A DNA stretch of 64,000 nucleotides from Cellulosimicrobium sp. ES-005 (GCF_040448685.1 NZ_CP159290.1:2480001-2544000), one strand, 5' to 3'; shown: positions 34,007 through 42,539, counted from the stretch's first letter. Program-made: numbers and translations. Notes: a model not told the origin generated them from the letters alone.

Positions 34007-34895
34007 GACCCTCGTCCCGACCGCCGTCACGAGTCCCGCCTCACCGGCTCGCGCGAGGCCACGTCAGCCCCGGCGCAACGCGCGCCAGGTCCTCGGCCGG
34101 GTCGGCCTCTACCTGTCCGTCGTCGTCGGCGCGGTCCTCATGCTGTTTCCGTTCCTGTGGACCGTCATCACGTCGATCACGCCCAGCGGCTCCCTGTCGG
34201 GTGGCCCGTCGCTGATCGTCGAGGACCCGACGCTCGACGCGTACCGAACCCTCATGGCGTCCATGCCGATCTGGCGGATCATCGCGAACTCGTTCGGGGT
34301 CGCGGTCGTCGCGACCCTGCTCCAGATGATCACCGGCTCCATGGCGGCCTACGGGTTCAGCCGCCTGCACTTCAAGGGCAAGCCCATCCTGTTCGCGGCG
34401 TACCTCGCGACGCTCATGATCCCGCTCCAGGTCCTCGTGGTGCCGCTGTTCATCCAGATGACCCGGCTCAACCTCAACGACACCTACTTCGCGCTCCTCG
34501 CGCCCACGATCGCGTCCGCGTTCGGCATCTTCCTGCTCCGCCAGGCCGTCGACGGCGTGCCGCGCGAGCTCGACGAGGCCGCGACGCTCGACGGCGCCGG
34601 GCACCTGCGGATCTTCGGGCAGATCGTCCTGCCGCTCGTGAAGCCCGCGCTCGCGACCCTCGCGGTGTTCGCGTTCATGGGCTCCTGGAACAGCTTCCTG
34701 TGGCCGCTGGTCGTCATCCGCTCGCCCGAGCTGATGACCCTCCCCCTGGGCCTGTCCACGCTCCAGGGCCAGTTCACGACCCAGTGGGACGTCGTCATGG
34801 CCGGCTCGGTCGTCTCGATCCTGCCCATCGCGGTCGTCTACATGTTCGCCCAGCGCCACATCATCGCCGGGATGTCCCACACCGGGCTCAAGTAG
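33999..34895 (+). CDS. Sugar ABC transporter permease, MalG-like
   Basis: 298 aa with six membrane spans and the EAA loop PRELDEAATLDGAGHLRIFG. It overlaps the preceding permease gene by 8 bp. The C-terminus (QRHIIAGMSHTGLK) is typical of MalG/LacG-type subunits. No ATPase gene is in the operon, so a shared MsiK-type ATPase encoded elsewhere is probably used. Confidence 0.94.
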   Translation: MPETLVPTAVTSPASPARARPRQPRRNARQVLGRVGLYLSVVVGAVLMLFPFLWTVITSITPSGSLSGGPSLIVEDPTLDAYRTLMASMPIWRIIANSFGVAVVATLLQMITGSMAAYGFSRLHFKGKPILFAAYLATLMIPLQVLVVPLFIQMTRLNLNDTYFALLAPTIASAFGIFLLRQAVDGVPRELDEAATLDGAGHLRIFGQIVLPLVKPALATLAVFAFMGSWNSFLWPLVVIRSPELMTLPLGLSTLQGQFTTQWDVVMAGSVVSILPIAVVYMFAQRHIIAGMSHTGLK

Positions 34896-34938
34896 ACCCC
34901 GACCCACAGCACGCACCCGCACCGAAAGGAGAGGTCTC

Positions 34939-36204
34939 ATGGCCTCACGCTTCACCCAGCGCACCGCTGCGCTCGTCCCCCTCGCCCTCATCTGCGTCAC
35001 GGCCCTCACGGCCTGCGCCCAGGGTTCCGCCACGACGACCGCGGGCGAGGACGGAAAGACCGTCGTGCGCTACATGAACTTCACGTCCAACGACGGGCAC
35101 GAGCAGGACCTCGACACCATCGTCGCGGCATACGAGAAGGACAACCCCGAGGTCGACGTCCAGGTCGAGACGATCCCCTTCGCGGACTACTTCACCAAGC
35201 TGCAGACCGCGTTCGCGGGCCAGACCGTCGCGGACGTCGTGGACCTCAACTACGAGAACTTCGTGTCCTACGCCGAGTCGGGCGCCCTCGCACCGCTCGA
35301 GGACGTCGACGCCTCGGCGTACAAGGACACCCTCCTGGAGTCCTTCGCGCTCGACGGCACGCAGTACGGCCTTCCGTCGTCGTACTCGAACGTCGTCATG
35401 TACTACAACACGTCGCTCTTCGACGCCGCGGGCCTCGACTACCCCACCGCCGACTGGACCTGGGAGGACGAGCAGGCCGCGGCCACCGCGCTCACCGACG
35501 TCGCGGCAGGCGTGTACGGCGACTTCCAACCCGTCACGTTCCACGAGTTCTACAAGGTGCTGGACCAGGCAGGCGGCCAGTTCTTCACCGAGGACGGCAC
35601 GGCCACGGCGTTCGACAGCCCCGAGGGCATCAAGGCCGCGACCTGGCTCGTGACCAAGCCCGGTACGGTCATGCCGACCGAGGCCGACGGGTCCAGCACC
35701 CCCGACTACGACAAGGACCTGTTCTCTGCGGGCAAGCTCGGCATGTGGCACTCGGGCATCTGGATGTTCGACGCCCTGTCCCAGGTCGAGGGACTCGAGT
35801 GGGACATCGTCGTCGAGCCCGGTGACGTCGACAAGGCTTCGGCCCTGTTCACCAACGGTGTCGCCGTGACTGCCGCCTCGAAGCAGAAGGAGGCCGCGCA
35901 GGACTTCGCCGAGTTCCTCACGTCGTCGCCGACCGCGATCGACACCCGTCTCGCGAGCTCGTGGGAGCTGCCGCCCGTCGCCGACGAGGAGGACCTCGCC
36001 CCGTACCTGGAGCAGACGCCGCCCGCGAACCGTCAGGCCGTGATCGACTCGCTCGACTCCGTCGCGCTCCCGCCCGTGACCGCCTCGCAGCAGGAGATGC
36101 AGGACGCGATCAACGAGGAGCTGTCGAACGCGGCCGCGGGCCGCAAGACGGTCGAGCAGGCCGTAGCCGACGCCGCCTCGCGCGTCGACGCACTGCTCGG
36201 CTGA
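34939..36204 (+). CDS. Sugar-binding lipoprotein of the ABC importer (family 1 solute-binding protein)
   Basis: 421 aa. The signal peptide ends in the lipobox LTAC near residue 26. The mature protein has the features of family 1 SBPs: DLNYENFVSYAESGALAPLEDV in the first lobe (quoted in part), YGLPSSYSNVVMYYNTSLFDAAG and the GKLGMWHSGIWMFDAL segment. Anchored outside the membrane, it captures the sugar for the two permeases. ATG after AAAGGAG. The specific sugar cannot be read from the sequence. Confidence 0.93.
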   Translation: MASRFTQRTAALVPLALICVTALTACAQGSATTTAGEDGKTVVRYMNFTSNDGHEQDLDTIVAAYEKDNPEVDVQVETIPFADYFTKLQTAFAGQTVADVVDLNYENFVSYAESGALAPLEDVDASAYKDTLLESFALDGTQYGLPSSYSNVVMYYNTSLFDAAGLDYPTADWTWEDEQAAATALTDVAAGVYGDFQPVTFHEFYKVLDQAGGQFFTEDGTATAFDSPEGIKAATWLVTKPGTVMPTEADGSSTPDYDKDLFSAGKLGMWHSGIWMFDALSQVEGLEWDIVVEPGDVDKASALFTNGVAVTAASKQKEAAQDFAEFLTSSPTAIDTRLASSWELPPVADEEDLAPYLEQTPPANRQAVIDSLDSVALPPVTASQQEMQDAINEELSNAAAGRKTVEQAVADAASRVDALLG

Positions 36205-36209
36205 CCTCA

Positions 36210-36279
36210 CCCAGCCGGGGCGGGGGGGGGGGGGGGCGCCCCCCCCCCCCCCCCCCCCCCCCCACGACGGAGGCTGGGT
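36210..36279. repeat. G15-CG-C25 homopolymer hairpin, probable terminator with artefactual core
   Basis: ACCCAGCC (36210-36217) and GGCTGGGT (36272-36279) are perfect complements. They enclose GGGGC, 15 G (36222-36236), CG and 25 C (36239-36263). The flanks look like a normal terminator between two convergent binding-protein genes. The homopolymers look like dark-cycle poly-G from both sides of an unreadable hairpin. Confidence 0.7.
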
Positions 36280-36300
36280 CGGGGTGGCTGGACGGGGGCG

Positions 36301-37245
36301 TCAGCCGACGGACGGGTTGATCTCCGCGGTCTCGAGCGCGGCGTCGCCGCTGCCCCACGCACCGAGGATCTCGACGAGCTGGCCGCTGTCCATGAGCGAC
36401 TGCAGCGCCGCCTGGATCGCGGCGGCGAGCTCGGTGTCGTCCTTCGCGACGACGACGCCCTGCGGCGCGCTGTCGAACACGTCGCCGAGCTGCTCGAGCT
36501 GGCCCCCGGTCTGCTCGACCGCGTAGCCGATGACCGGCGAGTCGGCGTAGAGGACCTGCGCCTTGCCGCCCGCGACGTTCGTCGTGGCGTCGGACTGCGA
36601 CTCGTACTGGAGGATGTCGATCTTCTCCTCGCCCGCGTCGGTGCACGCCTGGCTCTGCACGGCGATGTCCTCGTCCTGGATGGTGCCGGTCTGGACGGCG
36701 ACGGTCAGGCCGCACAGGCTCGCCGGGTCGACGTCGTCCGGGTTGCCCGCCGCGACCGCGTACGCGGAGCCCGCGTTGAGGAAGGAGATCATGTTGGCCT
36801 CCTGCATGCGCTCCTCCGTGATCGTGAAGGAGGAGATGCCGGCGTCGTACTTGGTGCCCAGCGCCGGGATGATCGCCGGGAAGTCGGCCGACTGGACGTC
36901 GACGTCGAGGCCGAGCGTCGCGCCGACGGCCTTGATGACGTCGATGTCGAACCCGATCGGGGTCGTGCCGTCCGCGTCGATGAACTCGGCGGGCGCGTAC
37001 TCCGTGTTTGAGGCGACGACGAGCGTCCCCGCGGACGCGACGTCCTCGGGCAGCAGCGCGGCGGCCGCCTCGTCGACCTCGATCGTCGAGGGGTCGAACG
37101 ACGGCGCGGACGACGTCTCGTCGGATCCTGCGGTGCTGCCGTCCGTCCCGGTCTGGGACGCGTCGGTGCACGCGGTGAGCAGGAGGGCGCTCGTCGCGGT
37201 GAGCGCGACGAGGCCGAGGGGGAGCTTGCGCAGGGTCGTACGCAT
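36301..37245 (-). CDS. Amino-acid-type solute-binding lipoprotein (family 3), orphan
   Basis: 314 aa. Signal peptide with lipobox LLTAC near residue 26, then a Ser/Thr/Asp-rich linker to about residue 65. The family 3 motif GFDIDVIKAVGATLG is clear, as are SFTITEERMQEANMISFL and GVVVAKDDTELAAAIQAALQ (both within 20 residues). Binds a polar amino acid or similar ligand outside the membrane. No permease or ATPase gene is adjacent, so it must work with components elsewhere or act as a sensor. ATG after CGGAGAAC. Confidence 0.92.
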   Translation of the reverse strand: MRTTLRKLPLGLVALTATSALLLTACTDASQTGTDGSTAGSDETSSAPSFDPSTIEVDEAAAALLPEDVASAGTLVVASNTEYAPAEFIDADGTTPIGFDIDVIKAVGATLGLDVDVQSADFPAIIPALGTKYDAGISSFTITEERMQEANMISFLNAGSAYAVAAGNPDDVDPASLCGLTVAVQTGTIQDEDIAVQSQACTDAGEEKIDILQYESQSDATTNVAGGKAQVLYADSPVIGYAVEQTGGQLEQLGDVFDSAPQGVVVAKDDTELAAAIQAALQSLMDSGQLVEILGAWGSGDAALETAEINPSVG

Positions 37246-37459
37246 GGTGTTCTCCGATCGGGTGGGGGCCGGGCAGGGGCAGCGTAGACACCGATCGTCT
37301 CCGTCGTGTTACGTCGGCACCCGGCCCGGAGGACCGAGGAACGTACGGGGAACAGAGGACCCGGCGGTGCGCAGCACCTGCGCACGAGTGTGAGGCCGCA
37401 CCGCTCCACTCACCAAACCGGCGGGGACATCGACGCCGAACCGTGACGAACCACCCCGC

Positions 37460-37514
37460 CGAGCACGACATGAGGGTCGTCAATCTCCCGATGGCGACCC
37501 TCATGTCGTGCTCG
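37460..37514. repeat. 55-bp palindromic element, copy 1
   Basis: Perfect 20-bp arms (37460-37479 and 37495-37514) with a 15-nt loop. It is the most symmetric of five copies that share CGANCACGA at positions 1-9, GTCGT at 17-21, CGAC at 36-39 and CGTGCTCG at 48-55. Lies between two tandem minus-strand genes. Confidence 0.9.
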
Positions 37515-37519
37515 ACGGC

Positions 37520-37579
37520 GGGTGGGGGCGGGGGCGGGAGGGGGCGGGGGCGGGAAGGGGGGCGGGAGGGGGGCGGGGG
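37520..37579 (+). repeat. G-quadruplex-prone tract
   Basis: Eleven runs of three to six G in 60 nt, separated by one or two bases, directly abutting the stop codon of the minus-strand oxidase gene. Enough runs for several overlapping quadruplexes on the plus (template) strand. Confidence 0.75.
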
Positions 37580-38875
37580 TCAGGATGTCAGGAGGCGCTC
37601 GACGTAGCCGCCGAGGAAGCGGCCCTCCGGGTCGTGGCGCTGGACGAGGCTGCCGAAGTCGTCGAAGCGGGGGTAGAGCGCCGCGACGGAGCCGGGGTCG
37701 TGGACGAGCGCGTGCGAGAGCTTGCCCCAGTGCGGGCGCGCGCCCAGCGGGAGGAGCGCGGCCTCGACGTCGGGCAGGACGCGCGCGACGTCGTCGGGCA
37801 GGGGCTTCCACGTGAGGTGGACGCCGACCGCCGGGGCGTCGAACGGGCTCAGCCAGAGCGGCTCCGCGTCGGCCGCGACCGTGCGGATCTCCCCCACCTG
37901 GAGCAGCGGGGTCACGCGCGGGCCGAGGTCGCGCATCGCGGCGAACGCCTCCTGCGCGCGGGCGCGCGGCACGAGGTACTCCGACTGCAGCTCGGCGCCG
38001 TTGCTCGGCGTGAAGTCGAGCCGGAAGTGCGGCAGCCGCTCGTTCCACGGGCCGGGCTCACCGAGCTGGCGCGTGCAGTGCACGGGATCGACGCCGGGGA
38101 GGGGGTGCAGCGTCGTCGCGGCGGGCGTCGCCCCGAAGAGCTCCGCACGCGCGGTCCCGGTCTCCCCCGGCGCGAGGCGCGACTTGCGCCAGACCTGCTG
38201 CACGCCGTCGGGCCCCCAGTCCGTGAAGAGGCTCACCGAGTACGCCGACGCCGTGAGCTCGTCGTAGTGCGCGGTCACCGCGTCCCACGGCAGCCCGACG
38301 TGCACGTCCTGGCGCACGTCGAACGTCGGGACGGTCTCGAGCTCCACCCGGGTCACCACGCCCAGCGCCCCGAGCGCGACGACCGCGCCGGCGAAGTCCG
38401 GGTCCCCGCGTCGCAGCGTCCGGCGCACGCCGTCGCCCGTCACCAGCTCCAGCCCGACGACGGCGCTCGCGAGCGAGCCGACGCGGTCGCCCGAGCCGTG
38501 GGTCGCCGTCGCGACCGACCCCGCGACGGAGATGTGCGGGAGCGACGCGAGGTTCGCGAGCGCCCGGCCCGCGGCCTGCACCTGCCGGGTCACGTCGCCG
38601 TACCGCAGCCCCGCGGCGACCGACGCCACGCCCGTGGCGGGGTCGACCACGACGGGCGGGCGGCCGTCGTCGTACCGGTCGAGCACGACGTGGGTGCCGG
38701 TCGTGTCCGCGACGTCCCCGAACGAGTGCCGCGAGCCGAGCGCCTTGACGCGCGGCGAGCGCCGCACGACGTCGGCGAGCTCGTCCGGCGTCGCGGGGTG
38801 CACGACCTCCGCCGAGGAATAGGTGAGGTTCCCCGCCCAGTTCGCGGGCCGGGCGGGTTCGGGCGTCGCGGTCAC
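37580..38875 (-). CDS. Alditol oxidase (xylitol/sorbitol oxidase, AldO-like)
   Basis: 431 aa FAD flavoprotein. The N-terminal PP-loop region has ALGSRHSFGDVADT, where the His in known AldO bonds covalently to FAD, and HGSGDRVGSLASAVVGLELV. The C-terminal alditol-oxidase lobe ends in HWGKLSH and HDPEGRFLGGYVERLL. It oxidises sugar alcohols with oxygen, giving aldose and hydrogen peroxide. The GTG at 38875 follows a purine-rich GGGTGGGGG site. An in-frame start at 39067 adds 64 residues without family match. No signal peptide. Confidence 0.92.
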   Translation of the reverse strand: MTATPEPARPANWAGNLTYSSAEVVHPATPDELADVVRRSPRVKALGSRHSFGDVADTTGTHVVLDRYDDGRPPVVVDPATGVASVAAGLRYGDVTRQVQAAGRALANLASLPHISVAGSVATATHGSGDRVGSLASAVVGLELVTGDGVRRTLRRGDPDFAGAVVALGALGVVTRVELETVPTFDVRQDVHVGLPWDAVTAHYDELTASAYSVSLFTDWGPDGVQQVWRKSRLAPGETGTARAELFGATPAATTLHPLPGVDPVHCTRQLGEPGPWNERLPHFRLDFTPSNGAELQSEYLVPRARAQEAFAAMRDLGPRVTPLLQVGEIRTVAADAEPLWLSPFDAPAVGVHLTWKPLPDDVARVLPDVEAALLPLGARPHWGKLSHALVHDPGSVAALYPRFDDFGSLVQRHDPEGRFLGGYVERLLTS

Positions 38876-38903
38876 GCCCCCACCCTGCCACCCCTCTCCC
38901 CGC

Positions 38904-38958
38904 CGAACACGACATGAGCGTCGTTCTGGGGCCCGGAACGACCTCCAGGTCGTGCTCG
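38904..38958. repeat. 55-bp palindromic element, copy 2
   Basis: Same 55-bp frame and invariant blocks as copy 1. Inner arms GTCGTTC and GGAACGAC flank a short GGGCCC-centred loop. Located between divergent oxidase and CPBP genes. Confidence 0.85.
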
Positions 38959-39065
38959 ACGACGGGTAAGCCCGTGCTCGGCGAGCCGGACCGGGGGGTT
39001 GTCCCCACCTTCGGTCGGGGGCGGCCCGGGGTCCGCGGAACGGGACGAAGCGGTGAGATCGAGAC

Positions 39066-39950
39066 ATGACGACCAGCGCACGTCCTCTCCCCGCTGCCTC
39101 ACGGTCCCGGCGCGTCTCGCCCGCCTCGTCCCCGGACGGCTCCGCCCTGTCCCCGGACGGCCCCGAGCGGCCCCTCCGCGGCGGGCTCGCCGCGTTCTGG
39201 GCGCTCGCGTTCGGGCTGTCCTGGGCGTCGTGGGGCGCCGCCTGGCTGCTCGGCGGCGACCTCGTCGACCCCGTCGTGCTCGCGCTCTTCGCGCTCGGCG
39301 GCTTCGGCCCGACGCTGGCGGCGCTCGTGCTGCGCGCGGCGGGGCGCCGCAGCCCGCGCGCGGCGCGCTGGGGCGCGGCCGGCCGATGGCTCCCGGCCGC
39401 GGTCGGGATCGGCGCCGCGCCCGCGGTCCTGACCGCGCTCGTCGTGCCGTTCCTCGGCGGCCCGACGGCGGACCTGTCGGCCGGGGCGGCGGCGGTCGCC
39501 GGGTCGGGCGGACCGCTCCTGTTCGCCCTCGTCTCGCTGTGCGCGGGGCCGCTGTCGGAGGAGTTCGGGTGGCGCGGCTACGCGCAGCCGCGCCTGCGGC
39601 GTCGGCTGTCGCCGCTCGCGACCTCGGTCGTGCTCGGCGCGGTGTGGGCGGTCTGGCACCTGCCGCTGTTCGCCCTCACCGGGACGTGGCAGTCGTCCCT
39701 CGGTCTCGTGAGCGTCGAGGCGGCGCTGTTCCTGCTCGCCATGATCCCGCTCTCGAGCGCGTACTGGCTGGTCAGCGAGCGCCTGCGGGGCGGGGTGCCG
39801 GCGGCGGTCGTGCTGCACCTCGTGGGGAACGTCGCGCTGACGGTCCTCGCCGTGACGTCGCCCGTCGCGATGGCGGTGTACGTCGGGGTGATCGTCCTGA
39901 CGTCGGTGCTGATCCACCTCGTCACGCGCCCCGGCCCGCCCCGCCCCTGA
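39066..39950 (+). CDS. CPBP family intramembrane glutamic endopeptidase
   Basis: 294 aa with about seven or eight membrane spans. The three diagnostic motifs are present: SEEFGWRGY (EExxxR), the WHLPLF segment, and HLVGN near the C-terminus. Related proteins include Rce1-type prenyl proteases and bacterial immunity or transporter-linked proteins; the substrate is unknown. The N-terminal 38 residues are polar. Convergent with the next gene, with 10 nt between the stop codons. Confidence 0.88.
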   Translation: MTTSARPLPAASRSRRVSPASSPDGSALSPDGPERPLRGGLAAFWALAFGLSWASWGAAWLLGGDLVDPVVLALFALGGFGPTLAALVLRAAGRRSPRAARWGAAGRWLPAAVGIGAAPAVLTALVVPFLGGPTADLSAGAAAVAGSGGPLLFALVSLCAGPLSEEFGWRGYAQPRLRRRLSPLATSVVLGAVWAVWHLPLFALTGTWQSSLGLVSVEAALFLLAMIPLSSAYWLVSERLRGGVPAAVVLHLVGNVALTVLAVTSPVAMAVYVGVIVLTSVLIHLVTRPGPPRP

Positions 39951-39960
39951 GCGGTGCGGG

Positions 39961-40596
39961 TCAGGGCGTGGCGAGCTCGACGGGGTGCTCGGCCAGGACC
40001 TCGCCCGTCTCGGCGTCGAGCACGACGACGGTCGACGGCGGGAGCGCGGACAGGTCCGGCGCCGTCCAGTCCTCGACGCCCGTGCAGGTCCGGCGGTCGA
40101 ACGACTCCAGGACGGTGCCGGTCGTCGTCTCGACCGTGACCGTGGCGGGGTGGTCGAGCACCTGACGGGGCCACTTCTCGACGTCGAGCCACCCACCGGC
40201 GTCGCTCGCCGGCGTGCTGTTCCACCAGCCCTCGAGACCGCCGAGCTCGGTCGGCTCGCCGTCGTCGCCCCGGACCTGGACCGGCGTGCCCGCGGTACCG
40301 GTGACGGCGCCGCACTGCTGCACCCCGTTCGTCTCGACCGGTGCCGGCGCGGGGGTCTCCGCGGCGAGCGCCGGGTCGTCCCCGGGGGCCTCCGCGGCCG
40401 GGGCACCGCCGACGGCGTCGCTCGGCTCGGTGCCCGCCGCGCGGCCGGTCAGGGCCGCGGCGATCCCGACCCCGAGCACGGCGACGACGAGCGCCCCGCC
40501 GACGAGCGGCGCCCGCCAGCGGGTCGACCGCCCCGGTCCGTCGTCGTCCCCGGTGCCGTCCGGGCGTGCCCTGTCGTCCCGCGCCGTGTCGCGCAT
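39961..40596 (-). CDS. Hypothetical single-span membrane protein, 211 aa
   Basis: A charged N-terminus (residues 1-28) is followed by one membrane span (about 31-52) and an extracytoplasmic Ala/Pro/Glu-rich linker. A small domain then has the only two Cys (in QQCGAVTG and RRTCTG), likely a disulphide pair outside the cell. WWNSTPASDAGGWLD is notable but matches nothing I recognise. ATG after AGGGGG. Downstream of the AlkZ-like gene with a 49-nt gap. Confidence 0.8.
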   Translation of the reverse strand: MRDTARDDRARPDGTGDDDGPGRSTRWRAPLVGGALVVAVLGVGIAAALTGRAAGTEPSDAVGGAPAAEAPGDDPALAAETPAPAPVETNGVQQCGAVTGTAGTPVQVRGDDGEPTELGGLEGWWNSTPASDAGGWLDVEKWPRQVLDHPATVTVETTTGTVLESFDRRTCTGVEDWTAPDLSALPPSTVVVLDAETGEVLAEHPVELATP

Positions 40597-40645
40597 CGTT
40601 CCCCCTGTCCCCTGCGTGACCCGCCGCTCTGCGGGTGCCCGCACC

Positions 40646-41815
40646 CTACCGGCCGCGGCGGGCCGTGTCAGCGGTTCGCCCCCAGTGGGCCGAGACGGCG
40701 GCGACCTGCTCGTCGAACGCCGCCGTCTCCGCGCGTGTGGGCGTGCGGCGCCACTGCGGCTCGACGACGACGTCGCGCGTCCCGACGACCCAGCGCCACC
40801 GCCCGACCACCACCCCGTCGACCGCGAGCCCGTGGATGAACGACCCGAGCCGGTCGCCCAGGTCGACGCCCTCCGCCACGACGAGCCTGCGCGTCTCGCC
40901 GTAGGACGTGAAGAGCTCGTCGTAGCTCTGCAGCAGGTCGACGACCGGGCGGTCCGGGTCGCCGTCGGGCGCGAGGGCGCCCACGAACGGGCCGGGATCG
41001 ACCACGCGAGGGTCGGCGTCGGCGAGCCGCCACAGGGTCGTGCCCTCCAGCGCGCCCGCGCCGGGCACGGCCACGACCTCCGCCCCGAGCAGGTCGAGCC
41101 CGTGCCGCACCTCGGTGAGCGTGAAGCCCGACCACTGCGCGACGTCCTTGACCGTCGCGTAGGCGCGGCTCGCGAGGGAGCGCCGCAGCAGCTCGACGAG
41201 CGCGGCGTCGCGGTCGAACCGCTCGCCGAGCGGCCCGTAGCCCGCGGGGACGCGGTCGTCGAACGCGGCGTAGGTCTGCTGCTTGCCGTCGAGCGGCCCG
41301 CTGACGAGCTGCCGGTCGAGCTCGGCCTGCATGAGCACGTAGCCGAGCGCGATGCCTTCGAGGGGGCGACCGTGGGCGGCGAGCAGTCCCGCGAGCTCGC
41401 GGCGCGTCCGGGGCCGCTCCTGCACGGCCGCGACGACGAGGTCGGTCTCGGCGGCGTGGCCCGCCGTCCCGACCTGCCGGTACATCGTCCCGTTGGCCTG
41501 GTGCACCCGAGGTGCGCTGAGCTTGACGAGCCAGCGGGCGTCGTCGGAGCGGACGAGGTGCCAGGTGGGGCGCAGCACGTGCGTGCGCACCACCTCCCCG
41601 CGGTCGCAGACCGCCGCGGCACCGGCCGCCCCGGGCCGGGCCTCGGGCCGCAGCCGGCGCGTGAGGCCCCACAGCGCGGGGTGGAACTCCTGGCCCTGGA
41701 CCGCGACCAGGTGCCCGACGGCGGTCGGCACGTCGGGCAGGTCGGGCGACCGCAGGCGGTGCGCGGCGAGGCGCGCCGCGCGCACGTGGCGCTCGTCGAC
41801 CGGCGCCCCGCTCAC
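40646..41815 (-). CDS. HTH_42 winged-helix protein, probable AlkZ-like DNA glycosylase
   Basis: 389 aa of the DUF1006/HTH_42 fold of tandem winged helices. The N-terminal VQGQEFHPALWGLTRR segment places Gln-Gly-Gln at residues 40-42, matching the QxQ catalytic motif of the AlkZ interstrand-crosslink glycosylases. The remainder shows LRPTWHLV, DDARWLV and SYDELFTSY, typical of the family. If active it would excise bulky or crosslinked alkylpurines. The motif match is seen; activity is inference. GTG start without a clear ribosome site. Confidence 0.8.
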   Translation of the reverse strand: MSGAPVDERHVRAARLAAHRLRSPDLPDVPTAVGHLVAVQGQEFHPALWGLTRRLRPEARPGAAGAAAVCDRGEVVRTHVLRPTWHLVRSDDARWLVKLSAPRVHQANGTMYRQVGTAGHAAETDLVVAAVQERPRTRRELAGLLAAHGRPLEGIALGYVLMQAELDRQLVSGPLDGKQQTYAAFDDRVPAGYGPLGERFDRDAALVELLRRSLASRAYATVKDVAQWSGFTLTEVRHGLDLLGAEVVAVPGAGALEGTTLWRLADADPRVVDPGPFVGALAPDGDPDRPVVDLLQSYDELFTSYGETRRLVVAEGVDLGDRLGSFIHGLAVDGVVVGRWRWVVGTRDVVVEPQWRRTPTRAETAAFDEQVAAVSAHWGRTADTARRGR

Positions 41816-41843
41816 CGTGCCGCCCCCGTCCTGCCCGGCCGGG

Positions 41844-42533
41844 TCACGACGCCACCAGGTCCTCGGCGACGACGTCGGTCCCCGTCACGCCGACGCGCAC
41901 CCCGCCCTCGACGGCGGACACGGAGTCGAGCGCGACGCCGTCGGGCAGGTCGAGCGGGACCCGCAGGTCGGACAGGGCGCGGGAGATCCCCGACGGCAGG
42001 TCGTCGACCGACACCGTCCCGAGGCCCGTGCGGACCGCGACGACGTCGACCGCGAGCTCGGCCGGCCCGGAGACGCGCGGCGTCACGTCGACCGTGATCG
42101 TCGCGCCCAGCAGGTCGAACCCGAGCGACAGGACGTCGTCGGCCGCGGTGAGTCCCACGTCCAGGCCGGTCTGCTCCGCGACGATCTGCTGCAGCGACTC
42201 CACGGCGATGACGCCCGACGCCGTCCCGGACGCGATCCGGTGCGGTTCCGACGTGCTCACGCCCTCGGCCTCGACCTGCAGGTCGGAGATCGCGTAGCCC
42301 CCGAACGACGCGGTGTCCGCCGAGCCCGTGACGTGCGTCAGCTCGCCGCGCGCGAGCTGCGTGAGGAACGGGAAGCCCGTGATGTCGAGCTGCGCCCCGG
42401 TCACGTCGTCGGCCTGGTCCTCGAACGCCGTCACCGCGCCGCGCTCCGCGGCGCGGACCGCGACCCGGTCCGCCACGACGGCGACCGCCACGATCACCAC
42501 GAGCGTCACGATCAGGCCCACCAGTCGCTTCAT
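41844..42533 (-). CDS. LmeA-like phospholipid-binding protein (DUF2993)
   Basis: 229 aa. An N-terminal signal anchor (MKRLVGLIVTLVVIVAVAVVAD in residues 1-22) is followed by a secreted beta-rich domain with QLDITGFPFLTQLARGELTHV, the family hallmark. LmeA in mycobacteria acts in lipomannan elongation; the family binds phospholipids. ATG at 42533 with a TAGGGT -10 box six bases upstream and no ribosome site. Confidence 0.88.
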   Translation of the reverse strand: MKRLVGLIVTLVVIVAVAVVADRVAVRAAERGAVTAFEDQADDVTGAQLDITGFPFLTQLARGELTHVTGSADTASFGGYAISDLQVEAEGVSTSEPHRIASGTASGVIAVESLQQIVAEQTGLDVGLTAADDVLSLGFDLLGATITVDVTPRVSGPAELAVDVVAVRTGLGTVSVDDLPSGISRALSDLRVPLDLPDGVALDSVSAVEGGVRVGVTGTDVVAEDLVAS

Positions 42534-42539
42534 GCGCCC

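Larger units (their letters stand above)
37246..37579. other. Intergenic region with a 55-bp palindrome and a G-tract
   Basis: This 334-nt gap lies between two minus-strand genes. The first 200 nt hold the promoter region of the family 3 binding protein; no clear -35/-10 pair was found. Palindrome copy 1 (37460-37514) and an 11-run G-tract (37520-37579) fill the remainder up to the oxidase stop codon. No gene is seen. Confidence 0.6.

Noticed and set aside
36222-36263. Homopolymer run as a phase-variation switch
   Set aside because: It lies between two stop codons, not in a gene or promoter, and its G-then-C layout fits a sequencing artefact better.
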